A stretch of DNA of 64,000 nt from Johnsonella ignava ATCC 51276 (GTDB lineage: Bacteria > Bacillota > Clostridia > Lachnospirales > Lachnospiraceae): assembly GCF_000235445.1 (NCBI RefSeq), contig NZ_JH378833.1:4435-68434 (forward strand), read 5' to 3'. Shown piece after piece: positions 8,942-17,171 of this stretch; position 1 is the stretch's first letter; each line of letters opens with the position of its first letter. The position numbers and the translations under genes were made by a program. The notes below the pieces were generated by a model, which was given only the letters and a program-made list of their open reading frames with translations, was not told the DNA's origin and ran no database searches.

Positions 8942-10672
8942 TTACTTAGTGTTTTTTTCTTCTTTTAAAATACTTCCTGTAAGCCCTGTAACAAAAGCAT
9001 AGCCAATTTCAGCCAAAATCACATCACTTAAAAGAACTTTTTCCATATCTTTAGGTACCGGTTTATTTATATACATATAGCAATTTAAAATTGTGTGTAA
9101 AAACAATTCTGCATTTCTGGTTTTAAGTGCATTTAACAGCCTGTAAGCTATGCCGTTTATTCTGTTTTCAGCATTTTTATTTCTATATGCTTCACCCAGA
9201 TAATATCCGCTGTTTTTAAAGTCTTTGACTATTTTTTCATGTTCTAATTTATTTTCCTTTTCCATTTCTGCCTCCATAAATTTAGAATTAATTATATTTA
9301 ACATATATATATGTATATCACTATAAAAATTTTTTAAACTGACATCAAGCTTCCTTGACAGCAGCAAATGTATAAAATTAAATAAATTTGTCTTATTTAT
9401 AATATTATCTATTACCGTAGGATAAATATAAATATATGTTTTTCCATCAATGAAACCACAAGGAATAAGCTTATCCAGTTCTTTAGAATGTTTTGACAGA
9501 AGCTCCAATACTTCCTTAGATAATATATTAAATCTATACCTCATATTACTGCTTCCGCCAATCTGATTCAGCCTTATAACCTGTATATCCAAAAGCTCAT
9601 ATTTAGGCTGTAATTCTATTGTCTCCTTTTGCATTGCCTGAATTAAGGCTTTATATGCTATAAAATTTTTTATTAAAGAGGGATTATCCTTATCTTCTGC
9701 CGTTCTTTTTATACTCATAAATATATTTTCATTTACTTTTTTCAGATTCTCAAAATCCCGGTTTGCATTTATAAAAACAGCATCTTTAAATGTGGAATAG
9801 GTAATACCACATGGCATACATATATAAATAAGTCTTGCAAGATCACATATAAATATATCATTATTATAATCCCAGATATTAGACAGCTTTCGTGCCGTAT
9901 CAAAACCTGTATCAACAAGAAAACTCAATTCATATGCACTGCCTAAATTTTTTACAGGCAGTCCCGTTGCAAAGCATTTTAATTTATATTCGCTCTTGTT
10001 TTCTGAAATATATTCTAATGTTTTATCTGTAAAATCTTCTTTAAAAGCCTTATATATATCCGATTCTCTATTTTGTCGATTTAAAAAACTTATTTTATCC
10101 CACAAATTTTGTATGACATTATATATAAGGCATTTTGCAAACAGATATTTTTTCCCGCTTTCTGAAAACACATATCCTTCTATTTTTTTAATCATATCGA
10201 TTTGTTTTTCCAGTTCGGGTATAATGTCTTGTATATCCTGATTTTTATTCAGCTTAACATTTTTTAATTTTTCAGCATTGCATTTAATCTCATATCCATC
10301 TTTAATAAACTGATATACCTTTGTATAGTTATCTTTCTTTAAATGATTTTTCAACTCTGTTATAAAATCATTCAGCCCTTTAAGCCCATTTTCTTTAAAA
10401 TTACTGTATCCCTGAGCTTTATGCATTTCAAGTTCTTTACAAATATCCGATAATTTTTGCCAATGTGTCAGTTTACCATATTTATCTATTAAATACGAAA
10501 AATATTTTTCTTCAAATCCCTCCAAATGCTTTTTTAGTTCTTCTTCATCAAATTCTATATAATCATCCTGAAATTTTACATCTATATCTGCATGCCGCAA
10601 TACATTATAAAAGCCGAGCAATCCCATATTAAACTGCCAGTCTTTCATATGAAGTCTGATTTTCGTATCCAC
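8942..10672 (-). CDS. cas8b: Cascade large subunit Cas8 (Cst1-like, type I-B)
   Basis: 576 residues. Large subunit expected to recognise the PAM and seat Cas3. The recognisable part is the central cysteine region (CFATGLPVKN, later CMPCGITYS), a form of the zinc-finger-like segment of Cst1/Cas8. The rest is fast evolving and mostly helical. Start is a GTG with AAGGAAGGG upstream. It begins 4 nt after the cas6 stop. Assignment relies on size, cysteine motif and position between cas6 and cas7. Confidence 0.88.
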   Translation of the reverse strand: MDTKIRLHMKDWQFNMGLLGFYNVLRHADIDVKFQDDYIEFDEEELKKHLEGFEEKYFSYLIDKYGKLTHWQKLSDICKELEMHKAQGYSNFKENGLKGLNDFITELKNHLKKDNYTKVYQFIKDGYEIKCNAEKLKNVKLNKNQDIQDIIPELEKQIDMIKKIEGYVFSESGKKYLFAKCLIYNVIQNLWDKISFLNRQNRESDIYKAFKEDFTDKTLEYISENKSEYKLKCFATGLPVKNLGSAYELSFLVDTGFDTARKLSNIWDYNNDIFICDLARLIYICMPCGITYSTFKDAVFINANRDFENLKKVNENIFMSIKRTAEDKDNPSLIKNFIAYKALIQAMQKETIELQPKYELLDIQVIRLNQIGGSSNMRYRFNILSKEVLELLSKHSKELDKLIPCGFIDGKTYIYIYPTVIDNIINKTNLFNFIHLLLSRKLDVSLKNFYSDIHIYMLNIINSKFMEAEMEKENKLEHEKIVKDFKNSGYYLGEAYRNKNAENRINGIAYRLLNALKTRNAELFLHTILNCYMYINKPVPKDMEKVLLSDVILAEIGYAFVTGLTGSILKEEKNTK

Positions 10673-10676
10673 CGAT

Positions 10677-11417
10677 TTACCCTTCCTTTATTATATCTAA
10701 ACATCCAAACCCTCTCGAACGGTTTGAGCCTACGCCTGCTTTATACAGATAATCAAGTATATAAGGTTTTGCATTAAATTTTATTTCAGCCATATTGCAG
10801 TTTACAATTATATCATAATGTTTGATTTTTAATTCTTTGTTTTTTATAACCTCATACCGAATCTCATCATAATCACTTATACAGCCTTTACCAAGTCCTG
10901 CCTTAAGCTGATTTTTAAGATTAATACCAAACTGCTCCCTGCCTGCTTCACTGTCAAGTTTATGATACCATGTTGTCTTATTATCTCCTTTATGCTCTTT
11001 TATTACCACAGGAGATAAAGTTTTAAAGGTAACTTCATTTCCTCTTATCGTTTTTTCCCTTACAAGTCTTATATGTCTTGGGCAGATTTGAAAGTCCTTA
11101 TATTTATATATCTTATCCTGTTTTAACATTAGGGCATTATAAATATTTAAACCATCCTCCGGATTATAGCTTGAGAAAAATATTTTAATCCTCTTGTCAG
11201 GAACTGATATATTTTCATTTTCCTTTTTAATATCAGGTCTTTCCATAAAAACTGAAAATACAAATTCTTTCATTTTATTTTCTTCATTTACATACTGCTT
11301 CTTATAATACTCAGGATTATTATCTTCAAAGGCTTTTTTAAAAAATGAAACTATCATTTTTCTATAATCCTTTGGTATCTCCTCCTGAAGCAGGTCAACA
11401 TCAATTGAAAACCTCAT
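10677..11417 (-). CDS. cas6: CRISPR pre-crRNA endoribonuclease Cas6
   Basis: About 246 residues. Cuts pre-crRNA within each repeat. The C-terminal glycine-rich loop KAGVGSNRSRGFGC matches the Cas6 signature GxGxxxxxGFG, and the start MRFSIDVDLLQEEIPKDYR is typical of Cas6. The ATG at 11417 is chosen over one 23 codons upstream (11486) because AAAGGAG precedes it by 8 nt while the upstream ATG has no Shine-Dalgarno. First gene of the cas operon. The 190 bp up to aspS hold no convincing consensus promoter, so read-through from aspS is possible. Confidence 0.93.
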   Translation of the reverse strand: MRFSIDVDLLQEEIPKDYRKMIVSFFKKAFEDNNPEYYKKQYVNEENKMKEFVFSVFMERPDIKKENENISVPDKRIKIFFSSYNPEDGLNIYNALMLKQDKIYKYKDFQICPRHIRLVREKTIRGNEVTFKTLSPVVIKEHKGDNKTTWYHKLDSEAGREQFGINLKNQLKAGLGKGCISDYDEIRYEVIKNKELKIKHYDIIVNCNMAEIKFNAKPYILDYLYKAGVGSNRSRGFGCLDIIKEG

Positions 11418-11578
11418 ATCCAAATCTCCTTTATACGGTTTTATAAATCCCGACTCTTTTAACTTAATCTGAAAATTTTGCTTCATTAAAATAAAATAAA
11501 AATCAAGTAATATTAATAAAATAATTTCTATATACCGGCTTTTTAAACTTATTCTATTTTCTTTTCATACAAAATATA

Positions 11579-11595
11579 ATATGCCTTCAGCATAT
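11579..11595 (-). terminator. Weak hairpin after aspS
   Basis: ATATGC / GCATAT arms around a 5-nt loop, followed on the minus strand by TATATTTT. It could be a weak terminator between aspS and the cas operon. The stem is short and AU-rich, so it would be leaky. Confidence 0.4.
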
Positions 11596-11608
11596 AATTA
11601 TATCTATC

Positions 11609-13396
11609 TTATCTACTGTTTTTTATCTCAAGCCCAAGCTCATCAAGCTGTTTTTCTTCTACGCTGTCTGGTGCTTCTATCATAAGATCCGAGGCATCCT
11701 TTACCTTGGGAAATGCCATTACATCCCTTATTGACTGTGCACCTGCCATAAGCATTACAACCCTGTCAAAACCGTATGCCAGACCGGCATGTGGCGGAAC
11801 TCCGTATTTAAAAGCCTCAAGAAGATAGCCGAATCTTTCATTTGCCTCTTTTTTACTTAAACCCAGTATGTCAAACATTTTACTTTGTATATCGGATTGA
11901 TAGATTCTTACAGAGCCTCCCCCTATCTCTGTACCGTTTAACACTATATCATACGCCTTTGCCCTGACCCTTCCCGGATCGCTTTCAAGATACTGCATAT
12001 CTTCTTCCATAAACATGGTAAAAGGATGATGTACAGCCTTGTAGCGGTTTTCTTCCTCGGAAAATTCAAATAAAGGAAACTCTGTGATCCAGACAAATTC
12101 ATATTCTCTGTCATTTAAAAGTCCAAGTTCCTTTGCAAGTTCAACTCTAAGTGCTCCAAGCACCTGTGCGCAAATAGCTTTCTTATCGGCTGCAAAAAGC
12201 ATTAAATCGCCCTCTTTAGCCCCCATAATATCTATAATTTCATTTATATCCGATTCATTTAAAAATTTGGAAAATGAAGATTTTACGCCTCCTCCATTTT
12301 CAACTGCCATATATGCAAGCCCTTTTGCACCATATCCCTTTGCAAACTCAACAAGAGCATCAATCTTTTTGCGTGGCATGCCTGCCTGTCCGCTTACAAT
12401 AATACCCTTTACCGCTCCCCCGGCTGAAACTGCATCCTTAAATACTGAAAAACCGCATTTTGATGCAACGGTGCTTATATCCTTTAATTCCATTCCGAAC
12501 CTTAAGTCAGGCTTATCGCTTCCGAATCTTTCCATAGCCTCCGCATAACTCATCCTCTGTATAGGCAGCTTTACATCAACATCCAGAACCTCTTTAAATA
12601 TTGTCTTTATAAGAAGTTCATTTACTTCAATTACATCATCTACATCAACAAATGAAAGCTCCATGTCTATCTGTGTAAATTCAGGCTGGCGATCTGCTCT
12701 AAGGTCCTCATCTCTGTAACAGCGTGCAAGCTGAAAATATCTGTCATAGCCTGAACACATAAGGAGCTGTTTAAAAAGCTGCGGAGACTGCGGAAGGGCA
12801 TAAAATTTTCCCGGATGCACTCTGCTTGGTACAAGATAATCTCTGGCACCCTCAGGTGAGCTTTTTATAAGTGTAGGTGTCTCTATCTCTAAAAATCCCA
12901 ATTCCGAAAGACAGCGTCTTACAACTGTCGCTATCCTGCTTCTCATAATTATATTTTTTTGGATATCAGGACGTCTTAAATCAAGATATCTGTATTTAAG
13001 CCTCAGTTCCTCTTTCGTCTTTGAATCTTCTTCTATATGGAAAGGCGGAGTTTCAGACTCTGAAAGTATTCTAAGTTCCCTTGCCTCAACCTCAAGATGC
13101 CCTGTTGCCAGTTCTTCATTTGCCGCACCTGAGCGTTTTTCAAGTTTTCCCTTTATAGCTACACAAAATTCAGCCCTTAATTTCTGTGCCTTTGCAAATA
13201 CCTCTTTTCCGCAATGTTCTTCCTCAAATATTATCTGCAGTATTCCTGAACGATCTCTAAGGTCAAGAAATATTATACCGCCTTTAACTCTATTTTTAGC
13301 AACCCAGCCCATAACTGTAACCTCACTGCCTATGGCTGCATTAATTACTTCCTGACACCTATGACTTCTTTTAAGTCCACGCATTGATTCCGGCAT
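11609..13396 (-). CDS. aspS: Aspartate--tRNA ligase
   Basis: 595 residues, normal bacterial AspRS length. The N-terminal OB fold binds the anticodon (VTVMGWVAKNR, LDLRDRSG). The class II core shows motif 2 (CYRDEDLRADRQPEFTQ) and motif 3 (AYGFDRVVMLMAG), with the bacterial GAD insertion between. It charges tRNA-Asp. It follows hisS by 117 bp on the same strand, a pairing common in Firmicutes. Whether it also charges tRNA-Asn cannot be told here. Confidence 0.98.
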   Translation of the reverse strand: MPESMRGLKRSHRCQEVINAAIGSEVTVMGWVAKNRVKGGIIFLDLRDRSGILQIIFEEEHCGKEVFAKAQKLRAEFCVAIKGKLEKRSGAANEELATGHLEVEARELRILSESETPPFHIEEDSKTKEELRLKYRYLDLRRPDIQKNIIMRSRIATVVRRCLSELGFLEIETPTLIKSSPEGARDYLVPSRVHPGKFYALPQSPQLFKQLLMCSGYDRYFQLARCYRDEDLRADRQPEFTQIDMELSFVDVDDVIEVNELLIKTIFKEVLDVDVKLPIQRMSYAEAMERFGSDKPDLRFGMELKDISTVASKCGFSVFKDAVSAGGAVKGIIVSGQAGMPRKKIDALVEFAKGYGAKGLAYMAVENGGGVKSSFSKFLNESDINEIIDIMGAKEGDLMLFAADKKAICAQVLGALRVELAKELGLLNDREYEFVWITEFPLFEFSEEENRYKAVHHPFTMFMEEDMQYLESDPGRVRAKAYDIVLNGTEIGGGSVRIYQSDIQSKMFDILGLSKKEANERFGYLLEAFKYGVPPHAGLAYGFDRVVMLMAGAQSIRDVMAFPKVKDASDLMIEAPDSVEEKQLDELGLEIKNSR

Positions 13397-13513
13397 TTTT
13401 AAATCTCCTTTTAAAATAATATTTTTGATTTTTAATCAGTAATCTCAAATTAGCAATCCATCCCTAAATAAAAGGAATCGACTATTTTATAAATCCTTTA
13501 AAATAATTAAGCT

Positions 13514-14788
13514 TTATCTTTTTAGTTCTTCACGGTAAAATTCTCTAAAATCAGTATATCCCTGCTTATTAAGCTGTTCTTTCTGAAATTTTTTATTTTT
13601 ATTCATGGAAGATACAAGTACCGTCTTTCCATCCGTTCTTTCAGCCTCCGCCTCTCTTAAAATATCTGAAAGAATTTTACGGTCAATACCCTTTTCGTAT
13701 AAAAATGCGGTTTTTTCATTTAAACTGGGTATCTTGAAGCCGCTGTCGCAAAGTATTGCAATAATACGCTCAAAGCCTATTGAAAAACCGCATGCAGGCG
13801 TGTCGGTACCTGTAAATTTTCCTATCATCTTATCATATCTTCCTCCGCCTGCAACCGAGCCTGAAAATCCATCCATTGATATCTCAAACACAGTGCCTGT
13901 ATAGTATCCCATCCCCCTTACCAGTGAAGGATCAAATACTATATCAAAGTCAAGGCTTTTACAGTTGTTTACAATCTCTGAGGTAAATATAAAGCTATCT
14001 ACAACTTCTTCATTTATAAATCCCTCAAGTTCTTTTTTAAGTAAATCACCGGTTTTTGAAATGTCTTTACTCTCTGAAAGTTTCTGTAATAACCCGGTAT
14101 ACTTAGAGGTACTTTTTTCATCACAGCCTGATTCAATAAGCTCCTTTTGTACTCCGGCTAAACCTATCTTATCCATCTTATCAAGTATTATAAAAACATC
14201 AGACAGTTTATCGGAGATAAAGCCTGCATACTCCGACATCGCCTTTAAAATCTCCCGATTATTAAGCCTTATAAAAAATTTATTTTCAGGGCATATTTTT
14301 GACAAAACTGATGCTGCTGCAAGCAAAAGCTCTATCTCGGCAAACTCGCTTGCATCTCCTATTATATCTATATCACACTGTGTAAATTGCCTGTATCTGC
14401 CTTTCTGCGGTCTGTCAGCCCTAAATACGCTTCCTATCTGAAGTGCCTTAAACGGCATAGGCAGTTTTGATGAATTTGCCGCAAAATATCTTGCAAGCGG
14501 GAGTGTAAGGTCATACCTAAGCCCCATATCAGTTAAATCAAGCTCTTTATCGACATTATTCAGATTCAGCTTTTCTCCTCTTTTTAAAATTTTAAATATA
14601 AGCTTTTCATTTTCACCGCCCTGTGAACTTAAAAGATTGCCTATATGTTCAGCTGCCGGAGTTTTAATAGGAGTAAAACCGTAGCTTCTGTAAGTTTTCT
14701 TTATAATAGCTATAAGATAATCTCTTAATTCCATCTCATCAGGCAGTATATCTTTCATACCCGTTACCGGCTTTTTTATAAGTGTCAT
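13514..14788 (-). CDS. hisS: Histidine--tRNA ligase
   Basis: 424 residues. Class II synthetase with LRYDLTLPLARYFA (motif 2 region), QFTQCDIDIIG, and the HisRS signature GMGYYTGTVFEI. A C-terminal anticodon-binding domain follows (KTVLVSS region). Charges tRNA-His. Lies 68 bp after hemZ. I saw no T-box-like leader here. Confidence 0.97.
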   Translation of the reverse strand: MTLIKKPVTGMKDILPDEMELRDYLIAIIKKTYRSYGFTPIKTPAAEHIGNLLSSQGGENEKLIFKILKRGEKLNLNNVDKELDLTDMGLRYDLTLPLARYFAANSSKLPMPFKALQIGSVFRADRPQKGRYRQFTQCDIDIIGDASEFAEIELLLAAASVLSKICPENKFFIRLNNREILKAMSEYAGFISDKLSDVFIILDKMDKIGLAGVQKELIESGCDEKSTSKYTGLLQKLSESKDISKTGDLLKKELEGFINEEVVDSFIFTSEIVNNCKSLDFDIVFDPSLVRGMGYYTGTVFEISMDGFSGSVAGGGRYDKMIGKFTGTDTPACGFSIGFERIIAILCDSGFKIPSLNEKTAFLYEKGIDRKILSDILREAEAERTDGKTVLVSSMNKNKKFQKEQLNKQGYTDFREFYREELKR

Positions 14789-14856
14789 AATATCTCCTGT
14801 TTATATATTTTTCTATTTAATATCAATATTATACAGTATTTCATAATTACAAAGCT

Positions 14857-16302
14857 TTATAAATCCATATATTTCTCTTTAATCCTCTCTATATAAAGTG
14901 CCGGATCTTTTACATTTTCAGCTCTTTCAATACGATTCTCATCAGGTATCACAATCTTGGAGGTCGATCCCGCTCCGCAGCCTATTATAGTCTGTTTTTC
15001 CTCCATTATCATAATATTATATATACATTCACAGCCTGCTTTACTATATCCTACATTTTCAAAATTACCTGCTGTATTTTTCTGCCTGTACAGATAATAG
15101 GGCATAAGTCCCATATCCCTGCAATACTGCCTGCTTATATCAAGCATACTCTCAACAGCTTCATAGGCAGTTGATTTATATCTGTATTTTTCCGTATTGA
15201 GTCTGGCTGCTCTTTTTAATGCCAGGCAATGTACTGTAATACTTTCAGGTGCAAGCCTTTTAAGCTCATAAAAAGTATTCTGCACATCTTCGGCATCTTC
15301 CCCCGGCAGTCCCAGTATCACATCCATATTTATATTTAAAAATCCCGCCTTTCTCGCAAGTGCAAATGCTTCCTTTACCATATCAACATCATGGTTCCTG
15401 CCTATTGTATTTAAGGTTTTAAGGTTCATGCTCTGAGGATTTACCGAAATGCGATCAACACCGTACTTTTTTAATACCAGAAGCTTTTCATATGTTATAC
15501 TGTCGGGACGTCCTGCCTCAACACTAAATTCAAGAACATCATCTATATTAAAAAAACTTTTTAAAGCAGAAAGTAAGGTTTCAAGGTCGCATGCCTCAAG
15601 TGATGTCGGAGTACCACCTCCTATATAGATGCTGTGCAGTTTCATATCCTTCATCCTTTTTGCCGTGTATTCTAACTCACGGCAAAGGGCGGCAATATAT
15701 TCATTCTTTTTTAATGCCCATCTGGATATAGGGTATGATGTAAATGAACAGTAAAGACATGTAGAAGGACAAAAGGGTATGCCTATATAAAGACTCCAGC
15801 CATTGTTATAATCAATATCTTTTAATATTCTTATCTCATTTAATGCCGTATCCACACATAAGCATGCTTTTTCCTTCCCTGTAAGATATGTTGTTTTTAT
15901 CTCATCAAGAACTTCCTGAGTTGAAAAGCCCGATTCCATCATATTTACAGCAATTTTCACCGGTCTTATACCCGTAAGTGTCCCCCACGGCAGCTCTATG
16001 CCTGTATGTTTGCTTAAAATCCTGTATAACTGTCTTTTAAGCTCATTTTTAACTTCAGTCCTTGAATTATATATATTTACACTAAAGTGTTCCTCATCAT
16101 ATGCCTCAGGTTCAGTATGGCTGCCAAAAATCAATTCCACATCATATATACCGCCGTCCGGATTATCTATCCTTCTGCCTGTAAATATAATACCTGCTTG
16201 AGGATCAGCCTTGTATATATACGTCCTGCCCGGATAAAATGCCATAAAAAGCTCCCTGATGTCCTGTTCAAACGGCATATCAAAAAGTAACAGAGCTATC
16301 AT
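14857..16302 (-). CDS. hemZ: Radical SAM coproporphyrinogen dehydrogenase-like HemZ
   Basis: 481 residues. An N-terminal domain of about 160 residues precedes the radical SAM core with CPSTCLYCSF (CxxxCxxC, [4Fe-4S]) and GGGTPTSL. Family members resemble HemN; the Clostridia group named HemZ is proposed to make protoporphyrinogen from coproporphyrinogen III without oxygen. No other haem genes are in the window, so the substrate is inferred by family only. Its start overlaps the end of the MBL gene by 4 nt (ATGA), so the two are translationally coupled. Confidence 0.88.
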   Translation of the reverse strand: MIALLLFDMPFEQDIRELFMAFYPGRTYIYKADPQAGIIFTGRRIDNPDGGIYDVELIFGSHTEPEAYDEEHFSVNIYNSRTEVKNELKRQLYRILSKHTGIELPWGTLTGIRPVKIAVNMMESGFSTQEVLDEIKTTYLTGKEKACLCVDTALNEIRILKDIDYNNGWSLYIGIPFCPSTCLYCSFTSYPISRWALKKNEYIAALCRELEYTAKRMKDMKLHSIYIGGGTPTSLEACDLETLLSALKSFFNIDDVLEFSVEAGRPDSITYEKLLVLKKYGVDRISVNPQSMNLKTLNTIGRNHDVDMVKEAFALARKAGFLNINMDVILGLPGEDAEDVQNTFYELKRLAPESITVHCLALKRAARLNTEKYRYKSTAYEAVESMLDISRQYCRDMGLMPYYLYRQKNTAGNFENVGYSKAGCECIYNIMIMEEKQTIIGCGAGSTSKIVIPDENRIERAENVKDPALYIERIKEKYMDL

Positions 16303-16961
16303 AGCAAATCTATATTCCTGCCTATGTAAACAGATATTATATTTCGTTTTTTTTCACTTTTAATAGTAGTGGCAGGACCATGTCCCGGAAGCACTACAGT
16401 TTCCTCAGGCAGTATAAAAAGTTTGTCAAGTATTGAATGTATCATATCTTTTTTACTGCTGCTGTACAGATCACAGCGCCCATAGCTTTCTTTAAATAAA
16501 GTATCACCTGATAAAAGCAGTTCTTCATCCTTTGCATAATAGCAGCAGCCTCCCTTTGTATGACCCGGTGTAAGGATTACCTCCCAGTCAGTTCCAAGCA
16601 TATTTATATGCTCCCCGTCCTTTAGAAAAATATCCGCTTTAAGTGAAAACGGTTCTCCAATCACCTCGATTGAGCAGTTATGCTCGGGAACGGAAGCTAT
16701 ATCATCTTCTTCCTCGTGAAGATATGCCTTTATTGAATACCTGTCCCTTAAATCATCAACTGCCATTATATGATCAAAGTGCCCGTGAGTAAGCATTATC
16801 GCCACAGGTTTAAGCTTAAGCCTTTCGATTAATTCAATTATTCTGGGTGCATCGCATGAAGGATCAACTATAAATGCCTCCTTAGTTTCATCATTATATA
16901 CAACATAAGTATTTGTACTTACTATGCCAAGCACAAGCATCTCCACCCTTAGGTTTTTCAT
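16299..16961 (-). CDS. MBL-fold metallohydrolase (glyoxalase II-like)
   Basis: 220 residues. Metallo-beta-lactamase fold with THGHFDH (HxHxDH), a downstream His in TPGHTKGG, the Asp in LSGDTLF and the last His in LPGHGPAT. This is the YcbL/GloB-like group of small hydrolases acting on thioesters or related substrates; the substrate is unknown. It sits between relA and hemZ, a conserved neighbourhood in Lachnospiraceae. Confidence 0.88.
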   Translation of the reverse strand: MKNLRVEMLVLGIVSTNTYVVYNDETKEAFIVDPSCDAPRIIELIERLKLKPVAIMLTHGHFDHIMAVDDLRDRYSIKAYLHEEEDDIASVPEHNCSIEVIGEPFSLKADIFLKDGEHINMLGTDWEVILTPGHTKGGCCYYAKDEELLLSGDTLFKESYGRCDLYSSSKKDMIHSILDKLFILPEETVVLPGHGPATTIKSEKKRNIISVYIGRNIDLL

Positions 16962-16987
16962 AAATTTTTCTCCTTAAAATCCGGCAT

Positions 16988-17020
16988 AAAGACCTGAATG
17001 CCTAGGCAAAACAGGTCTTT
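16988..17020. repeat. Inverted repeat between relA and the MBL gene
   Basis: AAAGACCTG and CAGGTCTTT arms (9 bp, perfect) with a 15-nt loop containing the palindrome GCCTAGGC. It lies just upstream of the MBL ribosome binding site. Only the plus-strand side has a T-rich tail, so its role in the minus-strand operon is unclear (partial terminator or mRNA-stabilising hairpin). Confidence 0.55.
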
Positions 17021-17171
17021 ATCGCTTTTATTATATTTACTTTATTATACTTATTTAGACTATAATTATTTTATTATACTCTTTATTACATTTATTCCGA
17101 ATACGGAAATTTTTAATTAACTGTACTTAAATAAAAAGAACATATTTTTTCCTTTTTACCCGGTTAAACGC

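Noticed and set aside
13397..13513. T-box leader before aspS or hisS
   Set aside because: Gaps are short (117 and 68 bp) and contain no T-box core sequence or terminator.
12084..14441. Long plus-strand open frames opposite aspS and hisS
   Set aside because: Both minus-strand genes are full-length synthetases with all motifs; the antisense frames have no family features.
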